64,000 bases of DNA from Halovenus halobia (GTDB lineage: Archaea; Halobacteriota; Halobacteria; Halobacteriales; Haloarculaceae): assembly GCF_051414135.1 (NCBI RefSeq), contig NZ_JBLKOA010000003.1, positions 248,001 through 312,000 on the forward strand, given 5' to 3'. Below are positions 58,206 through 64,000 of the stretch, piece after piece (the stretch's first letter is position 1; each line of letters opens with the position of its first letter). The notes under the pieces are model-generated. The model worked only from the letters and a program-made list of their open reading frames with translations, did not search any database and was not told the DNA's origin. Made by a program: the position numbers and the translations under genes.

Positions 58206-60973
58206 TGCTCGTCCTCCGCCGTGTCTTCACGAAGCTGTTCGACAGACTCTTCGGCGACATCAACGCGGTCGTCTGGGTCGGTAAACCCGTACTCGACATC
58301 CTGGAACGCTCGTCGAAGTCGTCGAACTGGCCGACGAGGAAACCCTTTCTCCACGGCTTGATTTTCGACCTCAACAGCCGTCTTTGTCTTGGACCGTCTG
58401 ACAACGCGGCGTACCAGCCACCGCCAGCACTGACGGAGTCGCTGATATGCCGGAACTTCCGTTGTGCCATCTGGTGACTCAGTCGTCTCTGTTGGCCCTG
58501 ACACTGCCCCATCGTCGTTTGCGCGTTCAGACCCACCGTTCGATAGGAGGCCGCGGAGCAGGCCGGGGATCGTCTGTAGCCACGCGAGGAACCCGGTGAC
58601 CCTCGCGATGACGTAGGTGACCGGTGACAAAAGCGCCGCGAGCGTGAACTCATCTCGAAGACGAGCGAGGTATGTTCGCGCCCGGACGCCGAATCTGCGG
58701 AGCCCTCTTGCTAGGGCAGGTCCAATCGAATACACATAGTGTCCGAGCAGCCGGAGCCACTCCCCAGTTGTGACGAGCGCGCTGACGACGCGGTATTTGA
58801 ATTGGCGTAACTTCTCTGGGTTTCGGTAGATCCAAGTGCCCGAACCTGCCAGTGTTCCCGCGAGAACGGCCAAGACGCCACCAAGGTGGAACAGTATCCC
58901 CGAAACAGCGGTGGTGACAGTTTGCTCGCCCACAACTGCTGTCGCAGTCGCTTCGTTGGACCATGGCAGGTCCATCGTAGCGCTCCCAGATTCATCGGTC
59001 GCCAGCGTTGCTTTAGCTCCGTTGGTCCGGATTGGAACCCCGCTCAGCGGTATGCCCTGCTTTTCGGTCACAGCAGTAACTGTTATATCGGCACTGGTAC
59101 CCGGCAGTTTGAAAAATCCTGTTTCAACATTGATTTCGACATCAGCCACAGTAATGTTTCCACTTGCCGCAAACTCACCACGTTTGAACTCGATCGGAAG
59201 GCCCTCGCCGAGCGACACATCTGCCGGCACAGGGAGCGAGAATGCCCCAGTCTCGTTCGTTGTCCCAACCTGTTCTCCATCGATAATGACAGTCAGGCCG
59301 GCAACAGCACTGCCGTTAATCGACATATTCGCGGCGACTGTTCGACCCGGCAGAGGAAGGTTCTGGGTCGTAATAGACGCATCGGTCGGGATGTCGTAGC
59401 GCACTGACGAATTCTCGTCTGTTTGGGCTGGCGCAACTGGTGCGGAGAGCGTGTTCCCGGCCAGTGGACCTGTCCCACCCACGGGTCGTTGAGCAACAGC
59501 GCCCTGACTGGGTGGCGGTTCCGCCGAGACGACTAATTCCAAGGCGTATGGGACCGTTGCTTGGAGTTGCCCTGTCTCGTTCGTTGTGCCAACGACCTCA
59601 CCATTGAACAACACCTCGGCACCTGAGATAGCAGTGCCGTTCTTTTCAACAGTAACCGTGACCTGTGCTCCCGGAATAGGCTCAGGTGAGAGGTCAATGT
59701 CGTACGGTGGGCCAAGGTCTTCTTCCTCCGAGTTATCCTCGTTCGATTCGGTCTGCTCATCGTCTTCGCTATTCTGTTCATCTTGATTCGTGTCATCGTT
59801 CTCTGGGTCTGATTGGTTTTGTTCAGGTTGAGATTCCGGTGGTTCTAGAGCCCGTCCAGCATCAACCCGGCCGCCACCGGGCGTTGGATCGAAGCTGACC
59901 CACCCAACACCCTCGAAGTAGACCTCTACCCACGCGTGAGCGTTTTTTCCACGAGCAAGGTAGGTATTTTCAGCCACCTGTTCACCAGTCGTGTAGCCAG
60001 TCACGTACCGAGCGGGGATATCCTGTGTTCGCAACATTGCGGTCATCGCCGTTGCAAAGTACTGGCAGTACCCCGCCTCCATCTCAAAGACGAACTCGGT
60101 CGCAACATCATTCGCTCTGTCGTGATTGGCATCGAGAGAATACTGCTTGTTCTGTTCGAGCCACCGCTCAACGGCTTCGGCCGCCTCGTACGGTGTCTCG
60201 GCGTCACTGGTGATACCGTCTGTCCGCTCCCCAAGTCGACCCGGCGTATCTGCGGGTAACTGTGTATATCGTTCTTGGACCGAAGGAGGGGCCGTTCCTG
60301 TTGCCCGCTTTGCCTCGCTACGCGAAGGTGGACCGTATGTAATCGTCGTGTACGTGTCGTTTGTTTCGAGTGGAGTCCCGACGAGCAGACCACGTTGGTC
60401 TGTGATGAACACGTCACGGTCAACATTCGCAAATGCTGGACGCCAAACCGTTGCAAGCGACCTGAACGGCCGGAGCGCTTCTACCTGAATCTCATATTGT
60501 GGGCGAACCGACTCACCATTTCCCGGATCAATCAAGCCACGAAGCGGCTCAGGACTCGAATCACGTTCCCAGCCGGAACCCGTGTACCGAGCATATCCAC
60601 CGAGTCGCCACCGTGCTGGACGAGGGCTCTGGACACGTAACTCCGGACGGTTCGAGAGTTCTATCGAACCTCCGACAGTCGACTGTTCTGGATACCCCCC
60701 GCTACTAACCCCACCATACGAACTTACTCCCCCTCCTGCAGAGTCAGTGGTTCGGTTCGCCTCGGTTTCCGACCTCGTCTCGTTTAGCTGGTTTAGTTGC
60801 TCACTAGTTGTAGACCCTGAATCACCTGCTTGACCCAGACCGGGAGTTCCCGAACCGGGAGTCTCAACCGCGCCAACCGCCAGTATGGCTGCAAATAACA
60901 CAAACAGGACACTCAAAAGAACAACCAACCGAAAGCGGCGTGAGTGACCACCAATAGTTGGTTCCTCTGCCAT
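58202..60973 (-). CDS. TgpA-like transglutaminase-domain membrane protein
   Basis: A 923-residue surface protein and first gene of the operon. One N-terminal membrane helix (about 15-37) precedes an extracellular transglutaminase-like domain. The catalytic triad is visible: Cys303 in AGYCQYFATAM, His346 in NAHAWVEVYF, Asp362 in FDPTPGGG. An acidic Asp/Glu/Asn linker (about 375-425) leads to two or three Ig-like PEGA/CarbReg-type repeats (EKNGTAISGAEVLFNGEVVG). A membrane helix (about 715-735) and a helical cytoplasmic DUF4129-type tail follow. It may remodel surface glycoproteins; this is inference. Confidence 0.88.
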   Translation of the reverse strand: MAEEPTIGGHSRRFRLVVLLSVLFVLFAAILAVGAVETPGSGTPGLGQAGDSGSTTSEQLNQLNETRSETEANRTTDSAGGGVSSYGGVSSGGYPEQSTVGGSIELSNRPELRVQSPRPARWRLGGYARYTGSGWERDSSPEPLRGLIDPGNGESVRPQYEIQVEALRPFRSLATVWRPAFANVDRDVFITDQRGLLVGTPLETNDTYTTITYGPPSRSEAKRATGTAPPSVQERYTQLPADTPGRLGERTDGITSDAETPYEAAEAVERWLEQNKQYSLDANHDRANDVATEFVFEMEAGYCQYFATAMTAMLRTQDIPARYVTGYTTGEQVAENTYLARGKNAHAWVEVYFEGVGWVSFDPTPGGGRVDAGRALEPPESQPEQNQSDPENDDTNQDEQNSEDDEQTESNEDNSEEEDLGPPYDIDLSPEPIPGAQVTVTVEKNGTAISGAEVLFNGEVVGTTNETGQLQATVPYALELVVSAEPPPSQGAVAQRPVGGTGPLAGNTLSAPVAPAQTDENSSVRYDIPTDASITTQNLPLPGRTVAANMSINGSAVAGLTVIIDGEQVGTTNETGAFSLPVPADVSLGEGLPIEFKRGEFAASGNITVADVEINVETGFFKLPGTSADITVTAVTEKQGIPLSGVPIRTNGAKATLATDESGSATMDLPWSNEATATAVVGEQTVTTAVSGILFHLGGVLAVLAGTLAGSGTWIYRNPEKLRQFKYRVVSALVTTGEWLRLLGHYVYSIGPALARGLRRFGVRARTYLARLRDEFTLAALLSPVTYVIARVTGFLAWLQTIPGLLRGLLSNGGSERANDDGAVSGPTETTESPDGTTEVPAYQRLRQCWRWLVRRVVRRSKTKTAVEVENQAVEKGFPRRPVRRLRRAFQDVEYGFTDPDDRVDVAEESVEQLREDTAEDEQ

Positions 60974-61343
60974 CGATTCTTCTCTAATTCAAAGAGGTAG
61001 CCCCTTCCTAATAGTACTTCCTCAGTTTTGTAGCCATCACAACTCAAATTCGATACCGGAAGTCGTTATAGACTCTTGACCCTGCAGAAGCTGACGAATA
61101 GTAATTACTTTCACCGATGGTGGGCTTCCCCAAAAGCGTCAGCCGTGGCCCTTCCAGAGGTCCTACTGTATTCTGCGATGTGGGCAAGTCGCTCCAACAA
61201 ATGAGCGCTTGAACCGGAACCGGCGCAACCTATGGGAGGTGTGGTAGCTTGCAGGGGTCACACGGAAACAATGAGGATAGACCCGGCGAGCAAATCTGCT
61301 ACCTCGGCAACGTCTTACTGCTTATTTTACGGGAAATCGAGGA

Positions 61344-61480
61344 GAAAGCCCCGTGCTTTAGAGGCATGGCGAGAGCGAAGCTCTCGCTGTCGTTCGAGAG
61401 ACGTACGTCTCTCGTGATGACGAGACGCTCCGCGTCTCGAACCACAACCGAAAAGCTTCGCTTTTCGAGGACGGGGATGA
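61344..61480 (+). repeat. hairpin cluster with a TnpB-right-end-like stem
   Basis: AAAGCCCCGTGC-TTTAGA-GGCATGG (61344-61370) resembles the terminal hairpin after haloarchaeal tnpB genes. Three palindromes follow: CGAGAGCG/CGCTCTCG-type at about 61370-61391, GAGAGACGT/ACGTCTCTC at about 61396-61415, and CGAGACGC/GCGTCTCG at about 61419-61440, then GAAAAGC/GCTTTTC near 61450-61470. The 60974-61343 part upstream shows no gene. Confidence 0.45.
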
Positions 61481-61579
61481 ATCTGTCAGTACCCGACACC
61501 ACCCACCGTTCGATGGCACACCCAGATATTCCATGCTCGAATCCATTCTTTCAAGTTGGTTTGTCTACATAGATTATGT

Positions 61580-62163
61580 ATTGCGAAACAGGTCGTCACG
61601 CGCACCTACACTGCTTCCATACGGAACCAGTCACAGGTGTCCGACGACCTCGATTCGCTCGGGTTCTCAGCCTCGAAACTCTGGAACGTTATCAGACTAC
61701 GTCTGATAGCCCGTGAGACGTAGTCTCACGACGTCGGACGGTGGACGATCTCGCGTATCTGGGATGAAATCGACTACATTCCGGAACATGACGAACTCAC
61801 CGCCTACCTCAAGAGCCACGAACGCTACGATGACCTCCATTCTCAGTCAAGTTCGTTCGAAAGACGACGTCTTTCGTGATGCCAAAACTCCCCGATTTTT
61901 GAGGACAGCGCGTTCTTCAAGAACTCGCTGAGGCGTTCAACGGCTGGTACGGCAAACGACGTAACGGAGACACGAACGCGAACCCGCTCGGCTTCTTCTC
62001 ACGGGCGCGGAGCGCCCGTTCGAATGGTACGTGAGACTGCGGTCTCACGCTAACCGCAAACACGGTGACGAACACCCGCGTAGTACTGTCACATTCAAGA
62101 GCAAAGGCTTCAAACTCGACACCCAGTACAACCGCGTTCGACTCAGCAAAGGCTCCAATGATT
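61580..62163 (+). pseudogene. tnpB: N-terminal relic of IS200/IS605-type tnpB with three palindromic inserts
   Basis: Four colinear pieces of a haloarchaeal TnpB are readable: QVVTRTYTASIRNQSQVSDD plus LDSLGFSASKLWNV (61583-61690), GRWTISRIWDEIDYIPEHDE to DDLHSQSS (61736-61852), QRVLQELAEAFNGWYGKRRN to NPLGF (61906-61995), and RKHGDEHPRSTVTFKSKGFK to VRLSKGSN (62053-62160). Between them are inserts of about 45, 53 and 57 bases made of hairpins. The start codon position reads ATT and the C-terminal two thirds are missing, so it is inactive. Confidence 0.8.
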
Positions 62164-62368
62164 CGCCGTGGGTCCCAGTCAATATGTCCGCAGTAGCACC
62201 ACGACCGAGAGATTAGATGCGAGAATCGAACGGGCGCGTAACGTGGGACACGCATTCTAAGACAGACGTTCGGCCGAGTAGTCTCGAACGCCAGGGAGTA
62301 TTCCGGCGACTGTCCGGTTTACGACGCGTTCTCATTCCGTGTACGTCAGACGATCATCTCCGTCGCGC

Positions 62369-63421
62369 TCAACTGAGGAACTCGATTCCGGTAATCTCGA
62401 ACCGTGCTCCACCAGTTTCTGCGTCAGAAGCAATGATATCCCAGCCGTGAGCGTTGACTATCGTCCGGACAACTGAGAGTCCGTATCCGTGGCCGTCATC
62501 GTGCGTAGTAAATCCATGATCGAATACCGTTGACTTGTGGTCATCGGCGATACCTGGTCCATCGTCTTCAACATAAAACCCCGTGTCGAGCGGCCCGACA
62601 CGAACCGTCACGCCGTTCCCACCGTGTTCGACGGCGTTTCGGAAGAGGTTCTCGAACAACTCACAGAGTCTGTCGGGGTCACTGCTCACTGACCCGACGG
62701 TTTCGTAGTGGAGGGTCGGGCCGGAGTCGCCGGCCAGGCCCTCCCAGGCTGTTTCGATAACGTCACCGATGTCGGTTGGCTCTGGATCGGTGACCACGTC
62801 CCCCTGTCGCGCTACCCGAAGCAGATCCTCGACGAGTCGTGCCATCCGGTCGGTCGTCTCGTCGATCGTTTCGAGGTGATCCGCGTCTCCAGTTTCCTCG
62901 TACAGACTCAGGTGGCCATCGATAACGTTCAGTGGATTTCTGAGGTCGTGTGCGAGAATGTCGGTAAACTCCTTGAGACGGTCGTTCTGCCGTTCCAGCA
63001 TTCGCTCGTACTCTTTGGTCGTCGTCGTATCCTGGCTGACCGCCGCGTACCCGTGAAAGCTGCCGTTCCACAGCGGCGACAGCGTGAGCGTTCCCCAGAA
63101 GATTGCGTCATCGGCGCGCCGATGCCAGTGCTCGACTTCGATGGTCTCGGTTTCCGGTTTCTCGAAGAACTCCTCAGGAAGCGAATCGGTGTCAGTACTC
63201 TCTTTGTCAGCGAATAGCACACTCACGTGCTGTCCGAGAATCGATTCGGCGTTGTGTCCGTAGAGGTCCTCTGCCGGGGCTGACCACGTGACGATATCCC
63301 CGTCGGAGTCGAGCTGGAATACCGCGTGTGTCGAAACGTTCTCGACCAGCCGGTGAGCGACAGTTGCTCTCGAATCAGATCTCTCGGTTAGAGGCTCAGA
63401 AGTACCGGGAGATTCTGCCAT
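62369..63421 (-). CDS. PAS-domain sensor histidine kinase
   Basis: A 350-residue soluble kinase. One PAS domain (about 20-135: FQLDSDGDIVTWSAPAEDLY, HWHRRADDAIFWGTLTLSPL) is followed by the dimerisation helix with phosphoacceptor His in ILAHDLRNPLNVIDGH. The ATPase domain has ENLFRNAVEHGG, EDDGPGIADDH and GYGLSVVRTIV. Its last 40 residues are closely related to the end of the LOV kinase at 43613 (GGARFEITGIEF). ATG 63421 (MAESPGTSEP) is preferred over 63451. The signal is unknown. Confidence 0.88.
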   Translation of the reverse strand: MAESPGTSEPLTERSDSRATVAHRLVENVSTHAVFQLDSDGDIVTWSAPAEDLYGHNAESILGQHVSVLFADKESTDTDSLPEEFFEKPETETIEVEHWHRRADDAIFWGTLTLSPLWNGSFHGYAAVSQDTTTTKEYERMLERQNDRLKEFTDILAHDLRNPLNVIDGHLSLYEETGDADHLETIDETTDRMARLVEDLLRVARQGDVVTDPEPTDIGDVIETAWEGLAGDSGPTLHYETVGSVSSDPDRLCELFENLFRNAVEHGGNGVTVRVGPLDTGFYVEDDGPGIADDHKSTVFDHGFTTHDDGHGYGLSVVRTIVNAHGWDIIASDAETGGARFEITGIEFLS

Positions 63422-63503
63422 ACGTAGTAATCGGGATGCACTGCGCAACACATTTCGGGATGGTCTAACATGGTAGTTAAAACAGCACCGCCAGTGTGCC
63501 CCG

Positions 63504-63683
63504 TCACTCCGCCAGTCTGACGACCATAACTTCCGTGTCTAAATTCGCTCCGTCAGTGCGATATTCCCACGTCCCCCACGGGTCGATGTCGTTCTGGAGG
63601 GCGGTGAGAATCACCTGGCCGAGAGCTGCCTCGAAGTCCGCTGTACTCGACATCTCGTCGTCGGGAATGAAATCGGTTGTCAT
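63504..63683 (-). CDS. 59-residue conserved haloarchaeal protein
   Basis: ATG 63683 to TGA 63504-63506: MTTDFIPDDEMSSTADFEAA, then LGQVILTALQNDIDPWGTWE and EVMVVRLAE. The pattern of a helix with EAALxxLVxxAxxNGxDPxGxW and a short final strand is common in small haloarchaeal proteins encoded near sensory or BOA-type regulators. It is transcribed towards the kinase at 62369-63421 on the same strand (82-base gap). Confidence 0.6.
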   Translation of the reverse strand: MTTDFIPDDEMSSTADFEAALGQVILTALQNDIDPWGTWEYRTDGANLDTEVMVVRLAE

Positions 63684-63899
63684 AGTGTGATTGACACTCG
63701 ACTGCGATACGCTGCTGTGACAGTGTCTGAATTACCGCCACACCAACAGGAGCGACAACAGTTGTGTGTCTCTATCCCTGTTATGGCTTTCCGGGGGATA
63801 ACACTACCGAAAAGCATGGTACACCAAGCCCGTCGTTTCGCCGGGAAACTGTCTCTGCCGAGACTTTAGGGCAGTTGGGCTACAACGGGTGTGTATCTC

Positions 63900-64000
63900 A
63901 TGAGTGTTATCGTTGAGTTAACTGTCCCATCTGATTCGTTCGAACTCGGACAGATTCTCCGGGTCGAGGGGACAACACAAATCTCAGTCGAAACGATGGT
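63900..64000 (+). CDS. bacterio-opsin activator-like HTH regulator, 5' end only
   Basis: The first 33 codons are visible: MSVIVELTVPSDSFELGQIL, then RVEGTTQISVETMV. This is the usual opening strand of haloarchaeal BOA-type regulators (N-terminal sensor fold, C-terminal HTH_10). The rest lies beyond the right edge. A 5' region rich in A/T sits before 63870, but no box is certain. Confidence 0.65.
   Translation, partial: MSVIVELTVPSDSFELGQILRVEGTTQISVETM

Noticed and set aside
53232..60973. MoxR-DUF58-transglutaminase cluster as a novel defence system
   Set aside because: This gene set is widespread and conserved in Halobacteria and bacteria in the same order; it reads as an ordinary surface-maintenance operon.

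Overview
The window comes from a haloarchaeon (class Halobacteria). The proteins are strongly acidic. Several families are typical of that group: archaeal-type SepF, a DUF790/Bax1 nuclease, THUMP-type tRNA methylase, KaiC-like ATPases, DUF1508 tandem proteins and twin-arginine lipoproteins. Many genes have an A/T-rich box about 26 bases before the start codon and almost no leader. I cannot name the genus from the sequence alone.

Layout. 1-26050 is dense, GC-rich core chromosome: riboflavin reductase (cut by the left edge), an LLM oxidoreductase, an M23 peptidase, a DapA-like aldolase, a DUF790/Bax1 nuclease, HtpX, an RNA m5C methylase with a separate small partner, an editing-type threonyl-tRNA synthetase relative, UspA, SOS-associated peptidase, JAMM protease, NfeD, SepF, PheST, a phosphohexosamine mutase, PyrE, a THUMP tRNA methylase, a peroxiredoxin and a RecA/KaiC-like ATPase. 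Three gaps (6898-7421, 17362-17623, 22437-22839) hold nested perfect hairpins.

26187-52634 is an accessory island anchored on a tRNA-Arg(TCG) gene. The last 14 bases of the tRNA (CCTGCAGCGCCCAT) recur ten more times downstream in the same orientation, cutting the DNA into about ten cassettes of 0.9-8.6 kb. Every core has a related right arm before it and one of a few left arms after it. The cargo is mostly toxin-antitoxin-like: two HicBA copies, Doc with a 46-residue partner (one intact, one broken), RHH-RelE, VapB with a deleted VapC, and two copies of an HTH plus HFHxPP protein pair. There are also two SWIM zinc-finger paralogues, a UspA/TauE pair and a double KaiC ATPase coupled to a LOV-containing double histidine kinase. 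Only one cassette carries a recombinase: a tyrosine integrase (34529-35539) with an HTH regulator and an ImmA/IrrE-type peptidase. I read the island as serial integration at one tRNA site, with non-autonomous cassettes mobilised by a shared integrase, giving an integron-like archive of stress and toxin modules. The island also contains a 243-bp MITE with a 10-bp target duplication and a frameshifted insertion sequence.

52831-60973 returns to conserved genes: MoxR ATPase convergent with a four-gene, end-to-start overlapping operon (transglutaminase-like TgpA type, small membrane protein, DUF58, polytopic membrane protein). At 61580-62163 there is an N-terminal TnpB relic interrupted at three points by small palindromic inserts. 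The window ends with a PAS histidine kinase, a small conserved protein and the start of a bacterio-opsin-activator-like regulator.
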